Source: Roseivivax lentus
Lineage (GTDB): Bacteria; Pseudomonadota; Alphaproteobacteria; Rhodobacterales; Rhodobacteraceae
Direction: 5' to 3'
DNA: 64,000 nucleotides
Assembly (NCBI RefSeq): GCF_900156805.1
Contig: NZ_FTOQ01000013.1
Span: forward strand, 42,500 to 106,499
Positions 51,788 to 61,333 of the stretch are shown here, piece after piece (position 1 is the first letter of the stretch; every line of letters starts with the position of its first letter). Made by a program: the position numbers and the translations under genes. Under the pieces are notes generated by a model that was not told where the DNA came from, did no database searches, and saw only the letters and a list, made by a program, of their open reading frames with translations.

Positions 51788-53245
51788 TTACCTTCCGGTG
51801 CCTCCCCTGGCTGAAAACCGCGAGTAGCGCCCGGTCGTGCCGCCCTGGCGAGCAGGGTTTGAGCCTACAGGGCCATTCGGGATAGCCCTACGCGTCAAAT
51901 TCAAATGGTTCTTAACCCGCGGCACGTCTCCAGCCTTGTCGTCAGGAATTGGCCGCGCCGTATCGGTAAGAAGCCAAGAACTGGCGCCTAGCAAAAGCAG
52001 GAATAAAACATAGACAACTTTCCAATAGTGAACGGTCCAGCCGGCCAGGTAAAATCCGACAAGTGAAATGAGAATTCCTGTTCGATACGTTTGCGCTCTT
52101 TCGCTCAGGCCCTTTTTCAGCATCACCATCACAAACATACCGAGGAATGCAACGTGCATGAGTATCCCGGCTGGCAGGCCGTATTTAACGGCTGGTACGA
52201 GCCAGAACATGTCCATGCTGCCGCTCATCCACCACGGGCGAAACCAATCACCTGTAATGCCAGTCCCTAATATCGGGTTCTGCTTTACGTTAATGACCCC
52301 GAATTCCCAAATACGGATTCTATTGTATGCTGTTGCTGGATTGAAAGCAAAATAGGTTAGGAACAACTCTGGCACAGAACGGTTGGCCGCGATTGCAAGG
52401 CCGGTCCATAAGAGGGAAACTCCGGAAACCAGTACCAACCAGCGCTTCTTGAAACCTGCGAGGACACGATCCCAGAGGATCAGCCCGAGTTGAGCCACCA
52501 TCGCTGTAATCGGCCCAGAGGACAACGACAGGAAAATAGAGAGGCCAACAAGCGAAGGCCTGAATGCCCTCATGAAAGGCGAGGATTTGTGACCTAGGAC
52601 GTAATAGGATATCCCAAAACAGGCCCCGCAAAAGGTGCCATAGAGGATGGGGTGATAAAATGTCAAAGCCACGCGATCAAGACCCCAGCGAGGCTCCTTC
52701 ATCACGTCGGCGTAAGATGGCCAGACGCGGTTTGCGAACTCCAGCAGGATGTTGCGGCCGGTGAGGCTCTCATGGATCGCGAATGGCAACATGACCAATA
52801 TCATCAGGAACAAAAGCCGGGCTAATGCAAAAAAGCCGTCAGCGTCCCGAACTAGACAACGTCCAACCAGATAAGCACCGAAAGTCTCGATAAGATTGAT
52901 ACCAGCAGACTCGGTGGCAACGGATGGCCCGTCTCGGATGAATGTGCTGAGGCTCATCCAGAGGCAGTACAGCAGCAGAGCATAATCCGGTAAAATCTTC
53001 GGCCCTGCACCCCCTCTCAACCAAATAATCAAGCAAGGTAGGAATACGCCCAGCAAAACGATACGATCGGCCGTCAGGAGCAACGGTCCAATCGGGAAAA
53101 AGAAGGGAACGGCCAGCGACAAGAGAAGCAACGTGACCGGCCAAGTCGGTCTACCGAACCGTGTGCCGACCGCAGACTGCGGGTGCGCTGCTTCTATGAT
53201 ATTGGCCAACCTCAGTAACCTCCCAAGCCTGAAAAGGAGTAGCAA
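51788..53245 (-). CDS. O-antigen ligase / Wzy-type polymerase family membrane protein
   Basis: This 485-residue protein has about eleven hydrophobic segments and the large periplasmic loop region typical of Wzy_C proteins (NPATAYNRIRIWEFGVINVKQNPILGTGITGDWFRPWWMSG). Such proteins join or polymerise lipid-linked repeat units in the periplasm, like ExoQ or O-antigen ligases. A TTG at 53245 is the first possible start. It ends in a hydrophilic, basic tail of about 60 residues, unusual for the family, which may be an extension over former non-coding DNA. Confidence 0.83.
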   Translation of the reverse strand: MLLLFRLGRLLRLANIIEAAHPQSAVGTRFGRPTWPVTLLLLSLAVPFFFPIGPLLLTADRIVLLGVFLPCLIIWLRGGAGPKILPDYALLLYCLWMSLSTFIRDGPSVATESAGINLIETFGAYLVGRCLVRDADGFFALARLLFLMILVMLPFAIHESLTGRNILLEFANRVWPSYADVMKEPRWGLDRVALTFYHPILYGTFCGACFGISYYVLGHKSSPFMRAFRPSLVGLSIFLSLSSGPITAMVAQLGLILWDRVLAGFKKRWLVLVSGVSLLWTGLAIAANRSVPELFLTYFAFNPATAYNRIRIWEFGVINVKQNPILGTGITGDWFRPWWMSGSMDMFWLVPAVKYGLPAGILMHVAFLGMFVMVMLKKGLSERAQTYRTGILISLVGFYLAGWTVHYWKVVYVLFLLLLGASSWLLTDTARPIPDDKAGDVPRVKNHLNLTRRAIPNGPVGSNPARQGGTTGRYSRFSARGGTGR

Positions 53246-53309
53246 AGCGCTTCTCTGCAGCTGGCGCTCGCGTCTAGTCGAGAGTCGAGCCGATTATTGC
53301 ATATACGGC

Positions 53310-54281
53310 TCATTGAACCTGCGAATACCCTCCACGCCATTCAGAACGCGCTTTCCAAACGTCAGTCCAAGCGAGCTGTGTCGCCTTCCATTTCGGCTTG
53401 CGAAACATTGCCCACAATATTCTCGCGCCGACCATCCGGGATAGTGGCCAACAGGTTAGCAAGAGAACGCCCGGCGCTCGTTGCCACTCTGGAAAATATC
53501 GATGGATCAACGTAACCTTGGCTTTAAGCAGCATGATAAGCTTGTTCGCCCGAACCTTTGTCGAGGCGCCGACATAGTGAACGATTTCGGCATCAGGGGT
53601 GATACGAGGATGGGCTCCAATCGCACGAGCTCGCAGGCACAGATCGGCCTCTTCACCATACATCGTAAATGCTGGATCGAAACCGCCAAGCTGATTCCAC
53701 AAGTCTCGCTCAATCAAAAATAGACAACCTGAGACGATATCGACTGCGCGTTCGGTATCTCGCGGCCAGCCTCCATAACCCTCAGGGTTGAAGAGGGCGC
53801 TATCGCGGAACAGGCTTGTAAGGCCAAACGCTTGGCAGGTGACGCTCCAAAGGGTCATCCGACCCCAACAGTTCGTTGGGTTCAGGCTCTGATCGCCGTA
53901 AAGTGTGCGCCCGCCCCAGATACGCGCCTCGGGTCTGGACCCGGCGAAGCTTACAAGCTTATCGATGGCGCCGTTGAGAACGACGGTATCCGGGTTCAAC
54001 AACAGCAAGTACTTGCCCGAGACTTGTCCGGCAGCGATATTGTTGGCCTTTGCGAACCCGTGGTTGACTTCGCTGGCAATCAATTTTGTTTCCGGAAATT
54101 CGTCGGCTATAGCCTGCGCGGACCCGTCGGACGACGCATTGTCATAGACAATAAGCTCAAAACCACATTTGGTTTCGGTCAAGATCGACCTGATGCATTC
54201 GAGTGTCATATCTTTGGTGTTATAGCTGACCACCACGATCGACACGACTGCGTGTTGGGCTTGCGTCTGGGACCTATTCAT
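53310..54281 (-). CDS. Glycosyltransferase family 2, rhamnosyltransferase-like
   Basis: This 323-residue protein has the GT2 start VSIVVVSYNTKDMTLECIRSI, then VYDNASSDGSAQAI, NHGFAKANNIAAGQVSGKYLLLLNPDTVV and GGFDPAFTMYGEEADLCLRA, the WbbL-type pattern of enzymes that transfer rhamnose or similar sugars. The ATG at 54281 gives a compact N terminus; the frame is open to 54449. A C-terminal hydrophobic patch (APGVLLLTCWPLSRMVGARIL) may hold it at the membrane. The gap to the next gene (205 bases) has nothing recognisable. Confidence 0.87.
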   Translation of the reverse strand: MNRSQTQAQHAVVSIVVVSYNTKDMTLECIRSILTETKCGFELIVYDNASSDGSAQAIADEFPETKLIASEVNHGFAKANNIAAGQVSGKYLLLLNPDTVVLNGAIDKLVSFAGSRPEARIWGGRTLYGDQSLNPTNCWGRMTLWSVTCQAFGLTSLFRDSALFNPEGYGGWPRDTERAVDIVSGCLFLIERDLWNQLGGFDPAFTMYGEEADLCLRARAIGAHPRITPDAEIVHYVGASTKVRANKLIMLLKAKVTLIHRYFPEWQRAPGVLLLTCWPLSRMVGARILWAMFRKPKWKATQLAWTDVWKARSEWRGGYSQVQ

Positions 54282-54486
54282 GACTGTGGCGCTCTGCAGG
54301 GCACGGCCCACTCTGGCTGATTTTCGAGTTGATAATTCAACGTTTGAATCAAAACCTCCAATATATTCGTACTGCTGTATGAGCTTCGGTTTGTACGCCC
54401 GCGCACACAATGATTCGTTCCCGTCCGCCCATGCTTCAAGCCGCGACAAGGTCGACCAAAGCCGGCGCTGAGGATCATGCTCGTAC

Positions 54487-55338
54487 TCAAATGTCGAATC
54501 CGGCGGCCTGCTTGAGCATCCAGCCCATACGCTGGAAGCGTTGCCGAGCCAGCGTGATCAGTGCGCGCATACGTTCGGCATGATCCAGTTTTGGCGATCG
54601 CAAGACCCTTGAGGCGTGAACGACTATGCTTGCCGGCATGGCCAACGCCCGCAGCGCCCATCGCAGCCTGGCTCTTGGACTGCAGCCATTCAGTCCAAAA
54701 CTTTCTCTGGTCAGGCGGCGCCACTTGCACTTCAGAGTCGGCCAGTCGCTGCGGGAAGGATGACCCACACTGAGCGTCGGTTCGAAGACAAGTGAAAACC
54801 CAGCGGCGCGGGCCCGTTGACACCAGTCGAAATCCTCAGAGAGGCCGTCACGGAACCCGCCTATTGTGTCAAAGACTCCCCGATGCGTGAGCAGATTTCC
54901 GGACCCCGAAAAGCCGAGATTCTCTATGTAGTGTTGGAAATCAAATGCAAAAACGGTTTCAAAGGCTTCAGCGCCAGAGCGGGGAGGGGCCGTCTCATCG
55001 AAGATTGTAACCTTTCCACCGACAAGGTCTGCTCGATGACATGTACGAAGGCCTGTCTCGACCCAGTTGGGAGCCGGTACGCAATCGCTGTCGATAAAAA
55101 AAATGCGATGTGCCTTGGTTTCGAAAACTCCCCGGTTGCGGGCATGGGCAGCGCCTTTTCGAGGCTCGATTACGAGATGGATCGGCGCAGGGACTTCCGG
55201 TGGACGAGGTGAGTTATTGTCCACGACGATTACATGGATACCTTCACGAAGCTGCGGCATGAGCGCGCGCAAACAACGAGAGAGGCGTATCTCGTCATTG
55301 TAGTGCGGTATAATGATTGCAACTTCATGACTCGGCAT
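54487..55338 (-). CDS. Glycosyltransferase family 2
   Basis: This 283-residue protein begins EVAIIIPHYNDEIRLSRCLRAL and shows VIVVDNNSPRP, GAAHARNRGVFETKAHRIFFIDSDCVPAPN (the DxD-type metal site) and GGFRDGLSEDFDWCQRARAAG. It should add one sugar to the lipid-linked repeat unit on the cytoplasmic side. The ATG at 55338 follows CGGAG; a TTG at 55362 is less likely. Confidence 0.87.
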   Translation of the reverse strand: MPSHEVAIIIPHYNDEIRLSRCLRALMPQLREGIHVIVVDNNSPRPPEVPAPIHLVIEPRKGAAHARNRGVFETKAHRIFFIDSDCVPAPNWVETGLRTCHRADLVGGKVTIFDETAPPRSGAEAFETVFAFDFQHYIENLGFSGSGNLLTHRGVFDTIGGFRDGLSEDFDWCQRARAAGFSLVFEPTLSVGHPSRSDWPTLKCKWRRLTRESFGLNGCSPRARLRWALRALAMPASIVVHASRVLRSPKLDHAERMRALITLARQRFQRMGWMLKQAAGFDI

Positions 55339-55570
55339 CCGCGGGCTCCGATCAGGTATCAACTAATGAGTGTGTGAACAATTGATGGCGAAGGTTGGAA
55401 TTACTGTGTTCCTTCCAGAACGCATTGCGGCTCACTCTCGCCGACAAGCTACGGATGATGCCGGTGCTCTATTGCTTGATCATGTGAGACTTCTGAAGCC
55501 GGTAGATTAATTGGTATTCCTCAGGCAAATCTGACTTCTAATATTCATTGCCTAGTATGCGCCGAAAAAG

Positions 55571-56134
55571 TCAGGGCGCAAGCTGCTTGAGCGCGGCATG
55601 GCGGACGAGGGTCAGCACTCGGAACCAGAACATGATCACCGCGGCCAAGCCAGCATCTCGCAGGAGAGCCGCAATGCGCCGTCAGCCATAACGACCGTAT
55701 TGTGATGCCAGCGCAATGACGTCTGCGGTGAGAGCGTCCTTGTTGGGACGCGCTCGCGGCACCTTACGCAGGGTAGATCCTTGCTGGCTGAGCACAAAAC
55801 ACGCAAACCGCTCCGATACTCGGAACTTTTGCCGGAAATGGTCTACACAGTCACGGTGATGGGTAGGGCTTGGTAGTTTCCAGAGGCGGCCCACCTCAGA
55901 TCAGTTTCTCGAGCGTGAGATCCGGCGCTGCCTTGTTGAGCCACTCGTTCCCTGCTCCAGCTGCTTAGCCTCATCGGTCTTCAGGCCATCATACGCCTCG
56001 CGCCGACGGGAGTAGGTGAACTGCGTCACGCCGATCGAGCGCACCGACTCGGCCACGGATCGACCTTGCGACACGAACATCGACCTGTCGCGGTCTCGCG
56101 ACAATCTCTTCGGGCTATCCGTCTTCCGGGGCAT
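55571..56134 (-). pseudogene. IS3-family transposase relic (OrfA plus start of OrfB)
   Basis: OrfA fragments read MPRKTDSPKRLSRDRDRSMFVSQGRSVAESVRS, IGVTQFTYSRRREAYDGLKTDEAKQLEQ, with a break after. OrfB fragments follow: HRDCVDHFRQKFRVSERFACFVLSQQGSTLRKV, LTADVIALASQYGRYG, stop, RRIAALLRDAG. Homologues continue with a catalytic core, which is missing. The catalytic DDE residues are therefore gone. The flanking bases 55339-55570 and 56135-56296 hold no gene that I can support. Confidence 0.75.
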
Positions 56135-56296
56135 TCATCGATCCTCCATTTGGCTCGAAAGCTTACTTCGTGGAGGGCTACATTTCAGGGGGCGGGCCAA
56201 CTGCGACATCTGTCGACGACGTAGGGTATGTTTCAGGCCAAAAGTCCGATGCTAAAACTGAGGACCGAAAATGAAACACGGCGAACCCTATCTCTA

Positions 56297-57022
56297 TCAG
56301 TGATAGCGCAGCCGCATGAGGAGGCGGTAAATCCCGAGGCGATTGCTCATCCGCCAAGCCATACCGCGGTACTCGTCAGGATTCGCCAAATGCCGGGCCA
56401 TGTAGTTTGAATCTATCGAAGTCGTGATGCAGAGGCGGGAGTAGAGAAACGTCTCGAAACTCCGATGATGGCCCAGTTGGATCGTGAAAAGGTGTGTATA
56501 GCCTGCCGCCAGGGCCGCGTTCCACACCCTTTTGTCAAACCGGCCAAACGGAAAGGCGAAAAGCTTGACGCTCGATCCCGTCTTGTCCTCAAGCACGGAT
56601 TTGGAGGTTCTGACCTCGTTTTCCAGGTCCACATCGGAAAGAGCGGTGAGATCCACATGCGCCAGGCCATGAGACCCGACAGTGATGCCGTGGCTGGCAA
56701 GCTCTTTGATCATTTGCCAGTTCATGTGGCCGGGTTTCCCAACAAGATCCGTGGGGATAAATGACATGAACCCCGGAATTTCGCCTGATCCGAAATATTC
56801 TTCGAACGCGACGGTATAGTCAGAGAGTCTGCCATCATCGAAGGTGAGAAGGACCCGGCCATCCTTGTCGTGGTTCCTGCTATGGCAATGATTGAGGAAG
56901 GTCTCGGGCGATATCAAGCGATCTCGAAAGAGATCCAGATGGGATTTGAACCTTGAGCTGGAGACCGTCCAGCGGTCACGCCCCGGCTCGTCCGAAATCT
57001 CATGGTAATTCAGGATGATCAT
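56297..57022 (-). CDS. Polysaccharide deacetylase, NodB-type
   Basis: This 241-residue protein has the NodB homology motifs: VLLTFDDGRLSDYTVAF (with the catalytic and metal aspartates), ITVGSHGLAHVDLTAL (the two histidines that bind metal) and LFAFPFGRFDKRVW (the PxGxxD-like arginine region). It should remove acetyl groups from a polysaccharide or sugar precursor. No signal peptide is visible, so it may act in the cytoplasm. The ATG at 57022 overlaps the glycosyltransferase stop upstream by four bases. Confidence 0.87.
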   Translation of the reverse strand: MIILNYHEISDEPGRDRWTVSSSRFKSHLDLFRDRLISPETFLNHCHSRNHDKDGRVLLTFDDGRLSDYTVAFEEYFGSGEIPGFMSFIPTDLVGKPGHMNWQMIKELASHGITVGSHGLAHVDLTALSDVDLENEVRTSKSVLEDKTGSSVKLFAFPFGRFDKRVWNAALAAGYTHLFTIQLGHHRSFETFLYSRLCITTSIDSNYMARHLANPDEYRGMAWRMSNRLGIYRLLMRLRYH

Positions 57023-58206
57023 AGGCTGGCCATCAGTTTTCCCACGCGTTGCCCCCAAGCGCTCCAGTTCAGTTCCGCTTCATATCGATTGCGGGTGCTT
57101 TCTCGGAGTCGGGAGATGCGGCCAGGATCGGCTAGCAGTGCGGCGATGGCAGCGGCGTAGTCACGGCCGGGCGCGTCCGGGTCGACCAAGATACCGTTCG
57201 TTCCGTGGAGGACTACACCAGGCACGCCGCCTGTCGCCGGTGCGATTGACGGCAGGCCATACGCGGCGGCTTCGCAGAATACGATCCCGTAGCAATCCGC
57301 ACGTGTGGGAAGGATGAAGAAGTCGGATTCGTCGAAAAGCCGAGTGAGTCTTTTCATCTCTTCCGGGTTTTGCTTGTCGAGGAAAGGGATGATCTCCAGG
57401 CCATCGCGGTCGACCGGGTGAGGGGGCGAACAGCCGCAGATCGTCAATCGGGCATCGATGCCTTGCGCGCGCAGGCAGTCCAGGGCCTCGATCGCGATGG
57501 CGGCACCCTTTTCTGCCCAGTCTACACCGACGAAAAGCAGCCGCAGGCCGGTATGCGCCCGCTCGCGAAGGGCTGTTTCTCTGTCCGGTGCATCCATCAA
57601 ATTTGCTCCCCAAGGAATAACGTGTACAAGCGCCGGGTCGGCACCATAGTCTTCCATGGCCGATTGGGCAGCCCATTCGGTGGGGTAAAGCAGCAGGTCC
57701 GCTCGCGATATGCTGTCGCGCTCCAGAGCGTCGATCTCGATGCGTGCACGGCGGGACAGGTTCCTGTAATTCGGATGGTAATTCTCGACCAGTTTGAAGG
57801 TCGCATCCGACGTGTAGACCAGAGGCACGTCGGGCGGTGTTCCCCTGGCGAAGGTGGAACCAGCGGGGGCAAATACCATGTCGACCTCGGCGTCCGAGAT
57901 CTTCCTTTCTGCGTCGGTCGCGAATTGCCTCGCCACGGGCGCCGCGTGGAACGGAGATAGGCGAGGCAGGCCAAACGTTCGCCGGATCTTTGCATAGGCT
58001 TTGTGCAGGGGCAAAGCCGGCGCCTGCAAGGGGCCGAGACCGACGATCTCCATTGCCTGCTCTTCGAGAGCGCGCGCCATGTAATATGGCGTTCCGGACC
58101 AGAAACCGACCTTTCGGGGATCGCCGATCGTGACAAAGCCGACACGGAGCGGTCTTGCCGGTGCAGACCGCTGATCGCCGCGGCGCGGTATCCCGGTTGA
58201 GACCAT
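57019..58206 (-). CDS. Glycosyltransferase family 4
   Basis: This 395-residue GT-B enzyme has LRVGFVTIGDPRKVGFWSGTPYYMARAL at the start, LRLLFVGVDWAEKGAAIAIEAL opening the C-terminal domain, and DFFILPTRADCYGIVFCEAAAYGLPSIAPATGG, which holds the EX7E motif. The ATG at 58206 follows GAGGAAG. It is coupled to the deacetylase and shares a 237-base divergent promoter region with the pyruvyltransferase gene. Confidence 0.88.
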   Translation of the reverse strand: MVSTGIPRRGDQRSAPARPLRVGFVTIGDPRKVGFWSGTPYYMARALEEQAMEIVGLGPLQAPALPLHKAYAKIRRTFGLPRLSPFHAAPVARQFATDAERKISDAEVDMVFAPAGSTFARGTPPDVPLVYTSDATFKLVENYHPNYRNLSRRARIEIDALERDSISRADLLLYPTEWAAQSAMEDYGADPALVHVIPWGANLMDAPDRETALRERAHTGLRLLFVGVDWAEKGAAIAIEALDCLRAQGIDARLTICGCSPPHPVDRDGLEIIPFLDKQNPEEMKRLTRLFDESDFFILPTRADCYGIVFCEAAAYGLPSIAPATGGVPGVVLHGTNGILVDPDAPGRDYAAAIAALLADPGRISRLRESTRNRYEAELNWSAWGQRVGKLMASL

Positions 58207-58443
58207 GCTCGGCTTCCTCCGTGACGACTGAAGCAGGGTTCCGCCGCTGATCGAAGGATCGACGGCCTCCTTTATTAACGCTGCCTTGGAACATCCTTTG
58301 TTGCAAGCTGATAAACCTGCTTGTCCTGTCAGGGCCAGCGTTGCAGAGTTCAGTCTGGCTCTCGGCGCAGTATTGGCCGCGATGCGGTTTTTTCGAGCGC
58401 AGCGGCCCAGTTGACGCACGCCGGCAGATTGGGGAGTCCCGTT
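58207..58443. promoter_or_regulatory. Divergent promoter region between glycosyltransferase and pyruvyltransferase genes
   Basis: These 237 bases separate two divergently read polysaccharide genes and must contain both promoters. No strong palindrome or consensus promoter could be fixed by eye. GGGGAG at 58432-58437 is the ribosome site for the plus-strand gene. Confidence 0.45.
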
Positions 58444-59640
58444 GTGATATCAGATTCAGCGCGCTCAAAGCTCCGGCTTGGCCTGCTTTGGCATACTGTG
58501 AACAATGCCAATCTTGGCGTTGGCGCGTTGACGGTCGCGCATATTCGCATCCTTGATGAACTGGCCGAACGTCTGAGCGCAGACTTCGACTTCGACGTCA
58601 TCAATTGGCCGGATCCCGACATGCCGGACTACCTGCGTCATCCGCGCGCAAGGATGCAGCCTTTCAGCCGACGCTTTCTTCTGGCTCGTCGGGACGGGCT
58701 TCGTCAAGTTGCGGCCGATTGCGCGATGGTTCTCGATATTGGTGGGGGCGACAGTTTCACCGACATATACGGGGCCAAGCGGTTTTTATACCAAGCCGTC
58801 TCGAAGGCGGTGGTTCTCCGATCGGGAACTCCATTGGTTTTGGCACCGCAAACCATCGGACCTTTCCAGTCGGCATGGTCCCGTATGATCGCGCGAGAGA
58901 TCATGCGCAGGTGTCGGCTCGTCGTAACGCGCGACGAAATCTCGACTCGCTTCGTCCGCGATCTGCATCCGGGCATCCCACTTCTGGAAGCGACGGATGT
59001 GGCGTTTCACCTTCCCTATCCGGCGCTCCCGCCGATCGGCGACGGCAGAGTGAGGGTCGGGCTAAACATTTCCGGGCTTCTGAATGCCGGCGGTTACAAG
59101 AAGCGAAACGATTTTAGATTGCTCGTCGATTACCCGTCGCTTGTGAAACGGATCATCTCGGATTTTCTGTCGAAGGACGGCGTGGAAGTTCACCTCTTCA
59201 GTCATGTGGTGGTGCCGAAAAACGTTGATACCGTGGAAGACGACCAGCGCATTGCCGAAAGGCTTGCCAAGGAATTTCCGAAAGTCCGGGTTTCTCCGGC
59301 TGGCGCGACGCCGGGTGAAACGAAGGCCCAGATCGCACGTATGGACTTCTTTTGTGGATCGCGAATGCACGCCTGCATCGCCGCCTTTTCGGCAGGCGTG
59401 CCAACCCTTCCGCTTGCCTATAGCCGCAAGTTCATCGGCGTGTTTCGGACCTTGGGCTACGATCTTGTCGCCGACTGCACTGCCGATACCGAAGATGAGA
59501 TAATGTCGAAGATTCACCAAGGCTTCGAGCAGCGTGAAACGCTTCGCAAAGACATGGACAGCATGCGGGCGGAGGCGGACCGCCGACTGAGCACCTATTC
59601 CGACAAACTTTACGAATTACTGAAAGACGATGTGGGGTAG
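58444..59640 (+). CDS. Polysaccharide pyruvyltransferase
   Basis: This 398-residue protein has the family layout: RLGLLWHTVNNANLGVGALT, CAMVLDIGGGDSFTDIYG, PLVLAPQTIGPFQS, VVTRDEISTRFV and FFCGSRMHACIAAFSAGVPTLPLAYSRKF. These enzymes add a ketal-linked pyruvate from phosphoenolpyruvate to a sugar, giving acidic exopolysaccharide. A GTG at 58444 after GGGGAG is the best start; the frame is open to 58321. It is the intact counterpart of the decayed gene at 47.4-48.2 kb, but the two differ enough to be separate lineages rather than a recent copy. Confidence 0.88.
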   Translation: MISDSARSKLRLGLLWHTVNNANLGVGALTVAHIRILDELAERLSADFDFDVINWPDPDMPDYLRHPRARMQPFSRRFLLARRDGLRQVAADCAMVLDIGGGDSFTDIYGAKRFLYQAVSKAVVLRSGTPLVLAPQTIGPFQSAWSRMIAREIMRRCRLVVTRDEISTRFVRDLHPGIPLLEATDVAFHLPYPALPPIGDGRVRVGLNISGLLNAGGYKKRNDFRLLVDYPSLVKRIISDFLSKDGVEVHLFSHVVVPKNVDTVEDDQRIAERLAKEFPKVRVSPAGATPGETKAQIARMDFFCGSRMHACIAAFSAGVPTLPLAYSRKFIGVFRTLGYDLVADCTADTEDEIMSKIHQGFEQRETLRKDMDSMRAEADRRLSTYSDKLYELLKDDVG

Positions 59641-59702
59641 GGCCGGCGTATCAAGCTACGGGACTCCAGTTCTGGCTGGGTGAATGTTCTGTGGCAGGTT
59701 AG

Positions 59703-59900
59703 GATCTCATCGATGTCGTAAATGGCATGCTTGTGCCGTCCGACGCGAGTCCTAGGGAATACTGCGAACGGGTCCGGGCAATATGGAATAAACGCGAGGA
59801 GTACCTTGAAATGTGCGCCACTGCGCACCTGCGTCATCTCGACAGGGGGAGCTAGACGGCTGGGCGCGAGAGATCGCTTCTGATGCCGAACGCTTCAAGA
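59703..59900 (+). pseudogene. C-terminal relic of a GT4-like glycosyltransferase
   Basis: The plus strand reads LIDVVNGMLVPSDASPREYCERVRAIWNKREEYLEMCATAHLRHLDR as two overlapping quotations (LIDVVNGMLVPSDASPRE; YCERVRAIWNKREEYLEM), then after a frame change GELDGWAREIASDAERFKKV. This is the usual end of GT4 enzymes (VNGxLVPxxD..., then a ...NWxxWAxxI tail). No N-terminal part remains upstream, and the frame break shows it is dead. Confidence 0.6.
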
Positions 59901-59911
59901 AGGTTTCTCGT

Positions 59912-61333
59912 CTACTGGACTGCTGTGGCGCGAACGGTTCCGGTGACCGCTATACGGCTGTCCATCAGTTTGAGACAGAGATTCGATAAGAGCCGGTGTT
60001 TTTCTGGAACGTCGAAATATGTCGAAAAGGCCCCGTAACCCGCCTGTTTGAGCCAGTCCCGAACGATCTGCGGGTCGGTTCGATGTATGCCGCTCTCGGC
60101 ATATTCACCGACCGTCAATGGGCCAAATTTCTTCTTTTCTTCGCGCCTCTTGCGCTTTTCGGATTCCGCCGACCAATTCCAAAAGGCTACCAACAACTGC
60201 CCGTCCCGCGAGAGTGCAGGTGAAAATGAGCGCAACATGTCGATCGGTGAGCTCATATATGGAAGGCACAGATTCATCAGAAGAACGTCGTAACGGCCTG
60301 GCTGGAATGCAGAGATTGGATCACTTAGGGCAGCATCGAGTATCATGATGTCACGCGATTTTGCGGATTCGGCTATGACATGATCGAGAGGAATGGCGTC
60401 AACCTCATGGCCCTGCGCGACGAGAGCCGCCTCAGTTTTACCCATATCACACCCGACGGAAAGCACCCTGCATCGCCGGTTTGGCATTGCGCGTGCAACG
60501 CTCGCAAACGCGGGTGTGAAATAGCTGCGGTCGTAGCGGCTCGAATGATCCGACTTGACCGTTCCGTCAATAAGAGAGGTTCGCAGATGGTCGTTCTTGG
60601 GGATTGTCAGCAATTTTTCAATCTGAAGGTCCATCTCCACTTTCGGCAGACCAATGCGACCGATGTATTTGTTTGGAAGGTGGTGTAAGCTGAAATCTGA
60701 GAGCCGCGAAACGTTGATGACTTTTTTCAAACCACAACGCGTGTATGGATCGGTCGCGGCCGAACAAAGCATATCGTAACGGCCAGAATGGGGCTGCACG
60801 AGAAACCCACCAGAGGCAATACAACGCTTCAGTTTATCGCGGGAAAGAATGTAGGCCGCGGAATGTTCGTTGGTGAAATTCGCGAAAACCTCTCCGCCTG
60901 CGAGTAGGACCGAACTGGGATCCCAATGATAGGTAGCGTGGACGGTCGAGTAGTGCCAAGCCCCGCTCGCGTCGATCTCGTGCCGCATGAAACCGGCGAC
61001 GTGGTCCGGCGGCAGCACAGCTTCTGCGCCGAGGTAGTTTTCCACATGGGTCTCTAGTATGTGGGTATCGTCCTCAGAATATATGAAGACATCGTAGTCG
61101 TCCTGACGGTCCGCAAAGATCTGACGATGCGCGAAGGGCAGAGACCACGGATTGCTTGTCGGCAGGCCGACGGCAACTTCGATCGACGTGCCAAAGTTCT
61201 TGTCCACGTTAGACAGGATAACGATATCGACCTGATACCGCGAGAACCCTCGGTAAGTATCAATCAGGGTCTGCACATATGACGTATTCGAGTCACCGTA
61301 GTTGGCGATTGCAACCAAGATCTTCACGATCAA
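59912..61333 (-). CDS. Glycosyltransferase-like domain fused to a SAM methyltransferase
   Basis: This 473-residue protein has two parts. Residues 1 to about 260 look like a nucleotide-sugar transferase domain (KILVAIANYGDSNTSYVQTLIDTY; YDVFIYSEDDTHILETHVENYLG, with an acidic EDD in the place of a DxD motif). From about 285 a class I methyltransferase follows: CRVLSVGCDMGKTEAALVAQ (the SAM loop), DVLLMNLCLPYMSSPIDMLRSF and DGQLLVAFWNW. It may add and then methylate a sugar or cap the chain. It overlaps the upstream GT2 gene stop by four bases. Confidence 0.75.
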   Translation of the reverse strand: MIVKILVAIANYGDSNTSYVQTLIDTYRGFSRYQVDIVILSNVDKNFGTSIEVAVGLPTSNPWSLPFAHRQIFADRQDDYDVFIYSEDDTHILETHVENYLGAEAVLPPDHVAGFMRHEIDASGAWHYSTVHATYHWDPSSVLLAGGEVFANFTNEHSAAYILSRDKLKRCIASGGFLVQPHSGRYDMLCSAATDPYTRCGLKKVINVSRLSDFSLHHLPNKYIGRIGLPKVEMDLQIEKLLTIPKNDHLRTSLIDGTVKSDHSSRYDRSYFTPAFASVARAMPNRRCRVLSVGCDMGKTEAALVAQGHEVDAIPLDHVIAESAKSRDIMILDAALSDPISAFQPGRYDVLLMNLCLPYMSSPIDMLRSFSPALSRDGQLLVAFWNWSAESEKRKRREEKKKFGPLTVGEYAESGIHRTDPQIVRDWLKQAGYGAFSTYFDVPEKHRLLSNLCLKLMDSRIAVTGTVRATAVQ

